DNA of 49,948 bases, taken from contig JAFAQA010000033.1 of assembly GCA_019246665.1 (NCBI GenBank), positions 1 through 49,948 of the forward strand, written 5' to 3'. Positions 41,373 through 49,948 of this stretch are shown piece after piece. Numbering within the stretch: position 1 is the stretch's first letter; the number at the start of each line of letters is the position of its first letter. Under the pieces are notes generated by a model, which ran no database searches, was not told the DNA's origin, and saw nothing but the letters and a program-made list of their open reading frames with translations. Both the position numbers and the translations under genes were made by a program. This DNA comes from Hyphomicrobiales bacterium (GTDB taxonomy: Bacteria; Pseudomonadota; Alphaproteobacteria; Rhizobiales; Beijerinckiaceae).

Positions 41373-41660
41373 CTATTCGGCTGTTCTGGAGATGACCTTC
41401 TCCGAGAGCTCCTTCAAATAGGTTTGCAGCTCCTCGATACTGCCAAATTCTTTGAAGTCCCCTCGATCCAGCGCCGCGACACCGGCGCGACCCGCTGCTC
41501 GCAGGGCCTTCAGCTTGCCCTCATCCTGGGCCTCGCGTTGCTCCACGAGCCGCAACCCGTCGCGCAGCACTTCGCTTGCGTTCTGGTAGCGGCCGGACTT
41601 GACGAGGGTCTCAACCAATTGTTCCTGGCGCTCTGTCAGCACGACATTTCGGGTAGGCAT
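41373..41660 (-). CDS. parD: ParD-like (CopG/RHH) antitoxin
   Basis: RNVVLTERQEQLVETLVKSGRYQNASEVLRDGLRLVEQREAQDEGKLKALRAAGRAGVAALDRGDF. Confidence 0.9.
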   Translation of the reverse strand: MPTRNVVLTERQEQLVETLVKSGRYQNASEVLRDGLRLVEQREAQDEGKLKALRAAGRAGVAALDRGDFKEFGSIEELQTYLKELSEKVISRTAE

Positions 41661-41690
41661 TGACGTCCTCTCAGCTCCATTCGAAAGCCG

Positions 41691-41717
41691 AGCTTATGGC
41701 ATAATATGCTATAAGCT
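41691..41717. promoter_or_regulatory. Probable ParD operator, 27-bp near-perfect palindrome
   Basis: agcttatggcata-a-tatgctataagct, one mismatched pair across 13-bp arms, 30 bp upstream of the parD start. Confidence 0.65.
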
Positions 41718-41748
41718 CTCGGTTGCCTCAACCCGATGTTGGCGACGC

Positions 41749-41946
41749 AGCCGAACCGCGGAACGAAAATTCAATCGCGCAAGAGCTCGTTGATACTGGT
41801 CTTGGAGCGGGTCCGCTCGTCGACCCGTTTGACGATCACGGCGCAAGCGAGAGACGGCCCAGGCTCGCCGTTCGCGAGCGGCCTGCCGGGCAAGCTTCCC
41901 GGAACCACGACCGAATAGGGCGGCACCTCGCCGATATGCACCTTGC
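41749..41946. repeat. Direct repeat copy B (3' end of intact dapD plus downstream flank)
   Basis: Partner of 40690-40887, offset 1059 bp. Confidence 0.9.
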
Positions 41947-42613
41947 CCGTATCGCGCTCCATGATCTTCGTCGAGGACGAGATGAACACGCCCATGCCGA
42001 GCACGCTTCCCTTGCGCACCACGACGCCTTCGACGACCTCCGAGCGCGCGCCGATGAAGCAATCATCCTCGATGATGGTCGGCCCGGCTTGCAGCGGCTC
42101 GAGCACGCCGCCGATGCCGACCCCGCCGGAAAGATGGCAATTCTTGCCGATCTGCGCGCAGGAGCCGACGGTCGCCCAAGTATCCACCATGGTGCCGCTA
42201 TCCACATAGGCGCCGAGATTGACGAAGCTCGGCATCAACACGACGTTTTGCGCGATGAAGGCGCCGCGGCGCACGATCGAGCCCGGAACGGCGCGGAACC
42301 CCGCCGCGGTAAACGAATTGTTGCCCCATCCGGCGAATTTCGAAGGGATCTTGTCCCACCAGACCGCATCGCCAGGACCACCTGAAATGATCGCCATGTC
42401 GTTGAGACGAAACGACAGGAGCACGGCTTTCTTCAGCCACTGATTGACGACCCATTTGCCATTCGGCCCGGCTTCGGCGACGCGCGCCTTGCCGCCGTCC
42501 AGAAGCTCGATCGCGGTCTCTACCGCTTCGCGGACCTTGCCCTTCGTCGCGGAAGAGATGTCGGCGCGCTTCTCCCAGGCCTCATCGATGGTGGCGGCGA
42601 GCTCGGCGTGCAT
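41771..42613 (-). CDS. dapD: 2,3,4,5-tetrahydropyridine-2,6-dicarboxylate N-succinyltransferase
   Basis: Hexapeptide-repeat protein: [86 protein letters not shown]. Confidence 0.96.
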   Translation of the reverse strand: MHAELAATIDEAWEKRADISSATKGKVREAVETAIELLDGGKARVAEAGPNGKWVVNQWLKKAVLLSFRLNDMAIISGGPGDAVWWDKIPSKFAGWGNNSFTAAGFRAVPGSIVRRGAFIAQNVVLMPSFVNLGAYVDSGTMVDTWATVGSCAQIGKNCHLSGGVGIGGVLEPLQAGPTIIEDDCFIGARSEVVEGVVVRKGSVLGMGVFISSSTKIMERDTGKVHIGEVPPYSVVVPGSLPGRPLANGEPGPSLACAVIVKRVDERTRSKTSINELLRD

Positions 42614-42746
42614 GTTTATCTCTTGCTGGTTGTACGCGCCTTTCTGCGACGCCGCCATGCGAAGTCAAGAGGCGAGACGCTGATCGAGGACCGTCGAACG
42701 CGCGATAGAGATCCGGCGCGCCTCTCTCGGTACTGGGCGTGCGTAA

Positions 42747-43913
42747 TCAGGCGGGCATGCGCTTTTCGGCGAGCCGTGCCCAATACGAGACTCCCGCCGA
42801 GATCGCCCCATCATTGAAGTCATAGGCCGGGTGATGAAGTCCGGCCGTGCTTCCATTGCCCACGAGGATCATGGCTCCAGGGCGTTCGAGCAGCATGTAT
42901 GAGAAATCCTCACCTCCCATGCTGGGCTCGATGTCGGTCTGCACATTTTCCGAGCCCGCCACCTCCCTCGCGGCCTCCGCCGCGAAGCCTGTCTCCACCT
43001 CGTGGTTGCGCGTCACCGGATAACCGCGTCGGTAATCCACCTTGGCGCGCGCCCCGAAGACGGCGGCTGATTGCTGTGCGACGCTCGTGAGGCGCGCTTC
43101 GATCAGGTCCTGCACTTGAGGCTCGAGGGTGCGCACTGTCCCTCTCAGCGTGACGATTTGCGGAATGATGTTGAACGCCTCTCCGCCACGGACATAGGTC
43201 ACGGAGACCACGCCCGACTTCAACGGATCGACGTTGCGCGACACGATGCTCTGCAACGCCGTGATCATATGCGCGGCGACGACGACCGTATCGACGCCCT
43301 CGTAGGCCTTCGCCGCATGCGCGCCCCGGCCTTCGATCTCGATCTCGAAACGATCGGCCGCCGCCAGCATGGGGCCGGGCCGCAACGCGAAATGCCCCGT
43401 CGGCAAGCCTGGCATATTGTGCATCCCATAGACTTCGCGGATGCCGAAGCGGTCGATCAAGCCCTCCTTGACCATCAGCTCACCGCCCGCGCCGCCTTCT
43501 TCGGCGGGCTGGAAGATGACGACCGCGGTGCCGTCGAAATTGCGCGTCTCACACAGATATTTTGCGGCGCCGAGCAACATCGAGGTATGACCGTCATGGC
43601 CGCAGGCATGCATGCGGTTGGCGATCGTCGATTTATGCGAGATGTCGCCGATCTCCTGCAGCGGCAGGCAATCCATGTCGGCGCGCATGCCGATCACCTT
43701 GCCGCTGGCGCTTTTCTTGCCGCGAATGACCCCGACCACTCCGGTCTTCGCGATGCCGGTGACGATCTCGTCACACCCGAAGGCCTTGAGCTTGTCGGCC
43801 ACGATGGCGGAGGTCCGCTTCTCCTCATAGCCGAGCTCGGGATGGGCGTGAATGTCACGCCTCCAAGCTGCGATCTCATCGGAAAAATCAGCAACACGAT
43901 TGATGACGGGCAT
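42747..43913 (-). CDS. M20 family amidohydrolase (hippurate hydrolase-like)
   Basis: WRRDIHAHPELGYEEKRTSAIV; RMHACGHDGHTSMLLGAAKYL; FQPAEEGGAGGELMVKEGL. Confidence 0.93.
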   Translation of the reverse strand: MPVINRVADFSDEIAAWRRDIHAHPELGYEEKRTSAIVADKLKAFGCDEIVTGIAKTGVVGVIRGKKSASGKVIGMRADMDCLPLQEIGDISHKSTIANRMHACGHDGHTSMLLGAAKYLCETRNFDGTAVVIFQPAEEGGAGGELMVKEGLIDRFGIREVYGMHNMPGLPTGHFALRPGPMLAAADRFEIEIEGRGAHAAKAYEGVDTVVVAAHMITALQSIVSRNVDPLKSGVVSVTYVRGGEAFNIIPQIVTLRGTVRTLEPQVQDLIEARLTSVAQQSAAVFGARAKVDYRRGYPVTRNHEVETGFAAEAAREVAGSENVQTDIEPSMGGEDFSYMLLERPGAMILVGNGSTAGLHHPAYDFNDGAISAGVSYWARLAEKRMPA

Positions 43914-44296
43914 GGTTCTCGTACACTTTGTCTTGAGTTCATCCCATGGCCTTCCCCGAAGGCGAGCAGGCCGTCGCTGTAAGGCCACCAATTTGCAAAA
44001 CCTCGGTTCGGCGCTTTTCAGGCAGGAAAGCCCGTATTGCTGAGAGCCAAACGTAAGCGGGCGGGAGTTTCGCGCCACTCTTCGTCAAGCGCAAGAGCGG
44101 GTTGGGCCTCTGGCTCGCCAGGAGAGCATTCGGCACGCCCGAGCCCGACGGCGCGATCACGGCAGGCGCGCCAATCGCGGGGCGGCAAACGTACCTTGAG
44201 TTCGGACGCTGGACCAATTACCGCCTCTGCGCTTAGATGGAACGAAATTGAACGTCCCCCCGCTTGGGCGCGACGGATCTCGACAGGAAACGCCGA

Positions 44297-45931
44297 ATGG
44301 AGTTGAGCTCGATGGACATGTGGTTGACCAAAAAGGCCGGGAAGCTCGCGCTTGCGGCACTCGCCGCCGCGGCGATCATAACAGGACCCATGCTCGCACC
44401 CACGGCGAGCGCAAAGACCTTGCGCTTTGCCTTTCAGGGTGAGCTGAAGGCTGTCGATCCCTATGCGATCAATGAGAGCTTCAGCCTGAGCGTCAACGGC
44501 TCCGTCTACGAGGGCCTGGTCCGGCGCGGGCAGGACATGAAGCTCGAGCCTTGCCTCGCCACGAGCTGGGAGACGCTCGACCCGCTGCATTGGCGCTTCC
44601 ATCTGCGCAAGGGTGTGAAATTCCACAATGGTGAGGATTTCACCGCCGATGATGTCGTGTTCTCGGCCGATCGCGTGCATTCGGCAGGCTCGGACATCAA
44701 GAACCGCGTGCCTCTCGACGCCAAGGTCGTGAAGATCGACGACAACACGGTCGATTTCATTCTCAAGACGCCGAACCCGCTCCTCATGAACGAGTGGGAA
44801 ACCTGGGGCATTTTCTCCAAGAAATGGTCCGAGGAGCACGGCGCGTCCGAATCAACCGCCATGAACGCCACGACGCCGCCTTACGCCGCGTTGCACGCGA
44901 ACGGCACGGGGCCGTTCATGCTGGTAAGCCATGAGCCCGGCGTGAGGACCGTGTGGAAGAAGAACCCCAATTGGTGGGACACGCCGAAGCACAATATCGA
45001 TGAGGTGGTGTTCACCCCGATTCCGTCGAACGCCACGCGCGTGGCGGCTCTTCTTTCGGGCGAGATCGACTGGATGGACCCGGTGCCGCTTCCCGATCAG
45101 GCGCGCGTCAACGCCAATCCCGGCACGGAAGTACTCGCGGGTCCCGAGATTCGCACCATCTTCCTCGGTTTCGACCAGATCAGGCCCGAGCTCGGCCATT
45201 CGAATGTGAAGGGCAAGAACCCGTTCAAGGATGTGCGGGTGCGCAAGGCCTTCTACCAGGCGATCGATGAGGAGGCGATCAAGACGAAGGTGATGCGTGG
45301 GCTGGCGACGCCCACAGCCTTGCTGATCGCGCCTTCGCTCTATTCGGAATCGAAGGATTTCAAGCGCATCCCCTTCGATCCGGAAGCCTCGAAGAAGCTG
45401 CTCGCCGAGGCGGGATATCCGGATGGCTTCCAGGTCCAGATGAACTGCCCGAATGACCGCTACGTCAATGACGAAGCGATCTGCCAGGCGGTCGTCGGCA
45501 TGCTGGCCCGTGTCGGCGTCAAGATCGACCTTCTCGCCGAGCCCAAATCGAAGTTCTTCGCCCGCATCACGGCGGCGGGAGGCTATGACTCGTCATTCTA
45601 CCTGCTCGGTTGGACGCCTTCGACGCTCGAGAGCTACAACGTCTTCCAATACATCATCGGCTGCCGCGACGAGAAGGGAAACGGCGGCGGCAACAACGTC
45701 GGCGATTATTGCAATCCGAAGGTCGACCAGCTCGCCAAGGAGGCGCTGCAAGAACCCGATCAGGAAAAGCGCGACGATATTTTCAAGCAGGCTTGGCAAC
45801 TCTCCCTGTTCGATGACGTGGCCTATATTCCGCTTCACCAGCAAGCGCTGGCCTGGGGCGTCTCGAAGAAAACGCACGTCGTGCAGCGCCCGGACAACTA
45901 CTACATTTTTGCCTGGGTGAAGATGGATTAG
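44297..45931 (+). CDS. Peptide ABC transporter substrate-binding protein (family 5), paralog 1
   Basis: Signal peptide; LATSWETLDPLHWRFHLRKGVKFHNGEDFTADDVVFS; near-identical downstream paralog. Confidence 0.93.
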   Translation: MELSSMDMWLTKKAGKLALAALAAAAIITGPMLAPTASAKTLRFAFQGELKAVDPYAINESFSLSVNGSVYEGLVRRGQDMKLEPCLATSWETLDPLHWRFHLRKGVKFHNGEDFTADDVVFSADRVHSAGSDIKNRVPLDAKVVKIDDNTVDFILKTPNPLLMNEWETWGIFSKKWSEEHGASESTAMNATTPPYAALHANGTGPFMLVSHEPGVRTVWKKNPNWWDTPKHNIDEVVFTPIPSNATRVAALLSGEIDWMDPVPLPDQARVNANPGTEVLAGPEIRTIFLGFDQIRPELGHSNVKGKNPFKDVRVRKAFYQAIDEEAIKTKVMRGLATPTALLIAPSLYSESKDFKRIPFDPEASKKLLAEAGYPDGFQVQMNCPNDRYVNDEAICQAVVGMLARVGVKIDLLAEPKSKFFARITAAGGYDSSFYLLGWTPSTLESYNVFQYIIGCRDEKGNGGGNNVGDYCNPKVDQLAKEALQEPDQEKRDDIFKQAWQLSLFDDVAYIPLHQQALAWGVSKKTHVVQRPDNYYIFAWVKMD

Positions 45932-45942
45932 AATTGAGCACA

Positions 45943-45968
45943 GCGCCGCCGCGGCAGGGCGGCGGCGC
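45943..45968 (+). other. GC-only hairpin between the two substrate-binding protein genes
   Basis: gcgccgccgc-ggcagg-gcggcggcgc, exact 10-bp stem, no T tract. Confidence 0.65.
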
Positions 45969-46093
45969 ACACGAGCGAGCCCGACGAACCGCCCCGATCT
46001 ACCAGAATGCCTCCCGCTGGAAGCGGCCCGCGGGCTTATGAGGGCCACCGATGCAGAAACGCTATTAAGAAAAGCTAGGAGAGGGAGGCCGAT

Positions 46094-47740
46094 ATGCTGC
46101 TCGACATGATGGCGCCGTGGGCGGCCCTCGCGCGCAGGCTGGCTTTCGCATCGAGACTGGCTCTCGCGCTTGCGGGGGGAGCCGTTCTCACCGGTGCGAC
46201 GCTTGTTCCCAGCGCCGAGGCGACAACGCTTCGCTTCGCCTTCCAGGGCGAACTCAAGGCTGTCGACCCTTATGCGCTCATGGAGTCCTTTAGCCTCTCC
46301 GTCGGCACCGCCGTCTATGAAGGCCTCATTCGCCGCGGCCCCGATCTCGAGATCGAGCCTTGTCTCGCGACGAGCTGGGAGACGCTCGACCCGCTGCATT
46401 GGCGCTTCCATTTGCGCAAGGGTGTCAAATTCCACAATGGCGAAGATTTCACCGCCGATGACGTCGTGTTCTCGGCTCAGCGCCTGCACACGCAAGGCTC
46501 CGACCTCAAGAACATGGTGGCGTCCGACACGAAGGTGGTGAAGGTCGACGACCACACCGTCGATTTCATCCTGACGCACCCCGATCCGCTTCTCATGGCC
46601 CAATGGGAGGATTGGGGCATCTTCTCGCAGAAATGGTCGGAGGAGCATGGCGCGACGGAAGCGACCGCCATGAACGCCACCACGCCGCCTTATGCGGCGT
46701 TGCACGCCAACGGCACCGGCCCGTTCATCCTGGTGAGCCATGAGCCCGGCGTGAAGACCGTATGGAAGAAGAATCCGAATTGGTGGGACACGCCGAAGCA
46801 CAATCTCGATGAGGTGGTGTTCACCCCGATTCCGTCGAACGCCACGCGCGTCGCCGCGCTTCTCTCAGGCGAGATCGACTGGATGGATCCGGTGCCACTT
46901 CCCGACCAGGCGCGAGTCAACGCCAATCCAGGCACGCAGGTGATGGCCGGGCCGGAGCTTCGCACCATCTTCCTCGGCTTCGACCAGATGCGGCCAGAGC
47001 TTGGCCATTCGAACGTGAAGGGAAAGAACCCCTTCAAGGATGTCCGGGTGCGCAAGGCCTTCTACCAAGCAATCGATGAGGAAGCGATCAAGACCAAGGT
47101 GATGCGTGGCCTGGCCACGCCGGCAGCTCTGCTGATCGCTCCTTCGCTCTATTCGGAATCGAAGGACTTCAAGCGCATCCCGTTCGATCCGGAAGCCTCG
47201 AAGAAGCTGCTCGGGGAGGCCGGTTACCCGGAAGGCTTCGAGGTGCAGCTCGATTGTCCGAATGACCGTTACGTCAATGACGAAGCGATTTGCCAGGCGG
47301 TCGTCGGCATGCTGGCGCGGGTCGGCATCAAGATCGATCTTGTGGCGGAGCCGAAGTCCAAGTTCTTCGCGCGCATCCTTGGCGTCGGTGGCTACGACAC
47401 TTCCTTCTACCTGCTTGGCTGGACGCCTGCCACTTACGAAAGCTACAACGTGTTTCAGTACAACATCCAATGCCGCGACGAGAAGGGAAATGGCGGCCAC
47501 AACAACATCGGCGGCTATTGCAACCCCAAGGTGGACCAGCTCGCCAACGAAGCGCTGCAGGAGCCCGACCAGGAAAAGCGCGATGACATCTTCAAGAAGG
47601 CCTGGCAGATCGCGCTCTTCGACGATGTGGGCTACGTCCCGCTGCACCAGCAGGCGCTTGCCTGGGGCGTATCGAAGAAGGTGCATGTGATTCAGCGGCC
47701 GGACAACGCCTACATTTTCGCCTGGGTGAACATGGATTGA
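46094..47740 (+). CDS. Peptide ABC transporter substrate-binding protein (family 5), paralog 2
   Basis: Same family and long identical stretches with paralog 1 but a different signal peptide; strong SD gagaggagg-like ggagagggagg upstream. Confidence 0.93.
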   Translation: MLLDMMAPWAALARRLAFASRLALALAGGAVLTGATLVPSAEATTLRFAFQGELKAVDPYALMESFSLSVGTAVYEGLIRRGPDLEIEPCLATSWETLDPLHWRFHLRKGVKFHNGEDFTADDVVFSAQRLHTQGSDLKNMVASDTKVVKVDDHTVDFILTHPDPLLMAQWEDWGIFSQKWSEEHGATEATAMNATTPPYAALHANGTGPFILVSHEPGVKTVWKKNPNWWDTPKHNLDEVVFTPIPSNATRVAALLSGEIDWMDPVPLPDQARVNANPGTQVMAGPELRTIFLGFDQMRPELGHSNVKGKNPFKDVRVRKAFYQAIDEEAIKTKVMRGLATPAALLIAPSLYSESKDFKRIPFDPEASKKLLGEAGYPEGFEVQLDCPNDRYVNDEAICQAVVGMLARVGIKIDLVAEPKSKFFARILGVGGYDTSFYLLGWTPATYESYNVFQYNIQCRDEKGNGGHNNIGGYCNPKVDQLANEALQEPDQEKRDDIFKKAWQIALFDDVGYVPLHQQALAWGVSKKVHVIQRPDNAYIFAWVNMD

Positions 47741-47849
47741 GGCCGATGCGGGCGGAGCCGATCTCCTTTGCGAGTCTCCCGTCTCGGGAGCGCGATGAGC
47801 GTTTTCGCGTAATGGCAGCGCCGTGCGATGAGCCTCGGGGAGCCGAGGG

Positions 47850-48830
47850 ATGATCGCCTTCATCATCCGCCGGCTCTTTGCCTCGATCGGTGTCCTGATC
47901 GCGGTCGGCCTCATCGCCTTTCTGCTGTTTCGCTATGTCGGCGATCCGGTGAACCAGATGGTCGGCATCGAGACGCCCGAAAGCGAAAGAGTGGCGCTGC
48001 GCCAACAGCTTGGGCTGAATGATCCGACGATCGTTCAGGCCTTCCGTTTCCTGGCGCATGCCGCGCGGCTTGATTTCGGCATCTCCTACCAGTTCAAGCA
48101 GCCGGTTTCCGAGCTCATCGGGGCTCGCATGCCGGCAACGCTCGAGCTCGCCTTCGTGGCCTCGATCATGTCGCTGGTGACCGGCATCCCGATGGGGGTC
48201 TACACCGCCTTGCGACGAAAAAGCGCGCTTGCCAAGCTGTTCGAGGCGCTCTCGCTCGTTGGTATTTCGCTTCCGACTTTTCTGATCGGCATTCTGCTCA
48301 TCTACCTGTTCTCGGTGACGCTCGGCTGGCTTCCCTCTTTCGGACGCGGCGATGTCGTGCACATCGGCTCCTGGTGGACGACGGGCCTTCTCACCGCATC
48401 GGGCCTCAAATCCATCATCATGCCGGCGATAACGCTTGCTCTCTTCCAGATGACGCTCATCATGCGCCTCGTTCGTGCCGAGATGCTCGAGGTGCTGCGC
48501 GCCGACTATATTCGGTTCGCCCGGGCGCGTGGGCTCTCCGAGCGCAAGGTGCATTTCCGTCACGCGCTGAAGAACACGCTCGTGCCGGTGATCACCGTCG
48601 TCGGCCTGCAGCTCGGCTCGATCGTCGCGTTCTCCATCATCACCGAGACGGTGTTTTCCTGGCCCGGCATGGGTCAGCTCTTCCTGCAATCGGTTCAGAA
48701 CGTCGATATCCCGATCATGGCCGCCTATCTTCTGTTCATCGCCTTCCTTTTCGTCATCATCAATCTCGTCGTCGATCTGCTCTACGCGGCCGTCGACCCG
48801 CGCTTGCGCGTCGCGATTCATGGAGCCTGA
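47850..48830 (+). CDS. ABC transporter permease (DppB type)
   Basis: LLFRYVGDPVNQMVG...RLVRAEMLEVLRADYIRFARARGLSERKVHFRHALKNTLVPVITVVGLQLG. Confidence 0.94.
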   Translation: MIAFIIRRLFASIGVLIAVGLIAFLLFRYVGDPVNQMVGIETPESERVALRQQLGLNDPTIVQAFRFLAHAARLDFGISYQFKQPVSELIGARMPATLELAFVASIMSLVTGIPMGVYTALRRKSALAKLFEALSLVGISLPTFLIGILLIYLFSVTLGWLPSFGRGDVVHIGSWWTTGLLTASGLKSIIMPAITLALFQMTLIMRLVRAEMLEVLRADYIRFARARGLSERKVHFRHALKNTLVPVITVVGLQLGSIVAFSIITETVFSWPGMGQLFLQSVQNVDIPIMAAYLLFIAFLFVIINLVVDLLYAAVDPRLRVAIHGA

Positions 48831-48836
48831 CGCAAG

Positions 48837-49793
48837 ATGAGCGAGATCACGGTCGAGCTGCCGAAATCCGAGCCGGCATCGAGGTCATTCATCGGGCGCG
48901 TCCGGGATAGCGACCTCCTCGCGAGCTTCCTTTCGTCGAAGGTCACAGTGGTCGCCGGCGTGCTGACGCTGATCTTCTTCCTCGCCGCGGTCCTCGCGCC
49001 CTTGATCGCACCGACAAACCCCTTCGATCCGGCGAGCAATTTTCTGATCGATTCGCTTAACCCCCCGCGCTTCGTCGCGGGGGGCGATGCGCGTTTCCTT
49101 CTCGGCACGGATGATCAGGGTCGCGATTTGTGGTCGGCGATCCTCTATGGATTGCGCGTCTCGCTCCTCATCGGCGTCTTCGGCGTCCTCCTCGGCGGCG
49201 CGATCGGCATCACCTTGGGCCTCATCGCGGGCTATGCGGGCGGGCGCATCGATTCGATCATCATGCGAATCGCGGATGTGCAGCTCACCTTTCCGGCGAT
49301 CTTGATCGCGCTCCTCGTCGACGGCGTGGTGCAAGCGCTGCTCAAGGGGCAAAATCGCGAAGAGACCGCCTTCGGCATCCTGGTGGTCTCGATCGGCCTT
49401 TCGTTCTGGGTGCAATATGCGCGCACCGTGCGCGGCTCGACGCTGGTCGAGAAGAACCGCGATTATGTGCAGGCGGCGCGGCTCATCGGATTGTCGCCGG
49501 CACGGATTCTTGCGCGTCACATCCTGCCCAATGTCATGGGGCCGGTGCTCGTGATCGCGACCATCAACCTTGCGCTCGCCATCATCACCGAGGCGACGCT
49601 CTCCTTTCTCGGGGTAGGCCTGCCTCCGACCCAGCCTTCGCTCGGCACCTTGATCCGCATCGGCCAGAACTTCCTGTTCTCGGGCGAATGGTGGATCGTG
49701 ACCTTCCCAAGCATCACGCTGGCTGCGCTCGTGCTTGCCGTCAATCTCCTCGGCGACTGGTTGCGCGACGCGCTGAACCCGAGGCTCAAATGA
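48837..49793 (+). CDS. ABC transporter permease (DppC type)
   Basis: [72 protein letters not shown]. Confidence 0.95.
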   Translation: MSEITVELPKSEPASRSFIGRVRDSDLLASFLSSKVTVVAGVLTLIFFLAAVLAPLIAPTNPFDPASNFLIDSLNPPRFVAGGDARFLLGTDDQGRDLWSAILYGLRVSLLIGVFGVLLGGAIGITLGLIAGYAGGRIDSIIMRIADVQLTFPAILIALLVDGVVQALLKGQNREETAFGILVVSIGLSFWVQYARTVRGSTLVEKNRDYVQAARLIGLSPARILARHILPNVMGPVLVIATINLALAIITEATLSFLGVGLPPTQPSLGTLIRIGQNFLFSGEWWIVTFPSITLAALVLAVNLLGDWLRDALNPRLK

Positions 49794-49948
49794 CCGCGCC
49801 GCTCCTCTCGGTCAAGGATCTGCGCGTCGAGTTCGCCACGCGTCGCGGGCCGCTCACCGCGCTTGATGGCGTCTCCTTCGATCTCGCGCCTGGTGAAATC
49901 CTCGGCGTTGTCGGCGAATCGGGCGCGGGCAAATCGCTCACCGGCCTC
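49790..49948 (+). CDS. ABC transporter ATP-binding protein (DppD type), truncated by window end
   Basis: [52 protein letters not shown], Walker A; ATGA overlap with the permease. Confidence 0.93.
   Translation, partial: MTAPLLSVKDLRVEFATRRGPLTALDGVSFDLAPGEILGVVGESGAGKSLTGL

Overview
GC-rich alphaproteobacterial chromosome segment, Rhizobiales/Hyphomicrobiales-like by gene content (inference). Most of it is core genome: rbfA-truB-rpsO-pnp; an NDH-2-like dehydrogenase; a minus-strand ppk2 / bifunctional aldolase-SDR / DOPA-dioxygenase-like operon; an MltB-type transglycosylase; yebC-ruvC-ruvA-bluB converging on tolQ-tolR-tolA-tolB-pal-cpoB-tilS-ftsH in the opposite orientation; an Lrp/AsnC regulator; an MFS transporter; an M17 aminopeptidase; a Tad/Flp pilus locus (flp, cpaA-F, tadB, tadC, and a convergent tadD-like gene); an adenylate cyclase-TPR protein; dapD; an M20 amidohydrolase; and a dipeptide-type ABC transporter with two tandem paralogous binding proteins. 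Two small accessory insertions stand out. (1) A HEPN-domain protein with an R-x4-H motif overlaps a small uncharacterised partner (10710-11466); this could be a toxin-antitoxin-like pair not of the classical MNT type. (2) A ParDE-like module with a 27-bp near-palindromic operator is bracketed by two diverged (~89% identical by hand alignment) 198-bp copies of the dapD 3' end, so it looks like an integration or recombination scar. Other signals: ruvB missing where the ruv and tol clusters meet (rearrangement); a probable CTG start for ruvC; a 10-bp inverted repeat overlapping the Lrp-family start codon; a CtrA-like TTAA-N7-TTAA site before tadD; a flp gene missed by the ORF track, followed by a strong hairpin; and dispersed palindromic repeats. 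No CRISPR array, tRNA or rRNA was recognised. I found no complete, clearly novel multi-gene system. The HEPN pair and the dapD-flanked module are the best candidates. All names come from reading the translations, with no database search.
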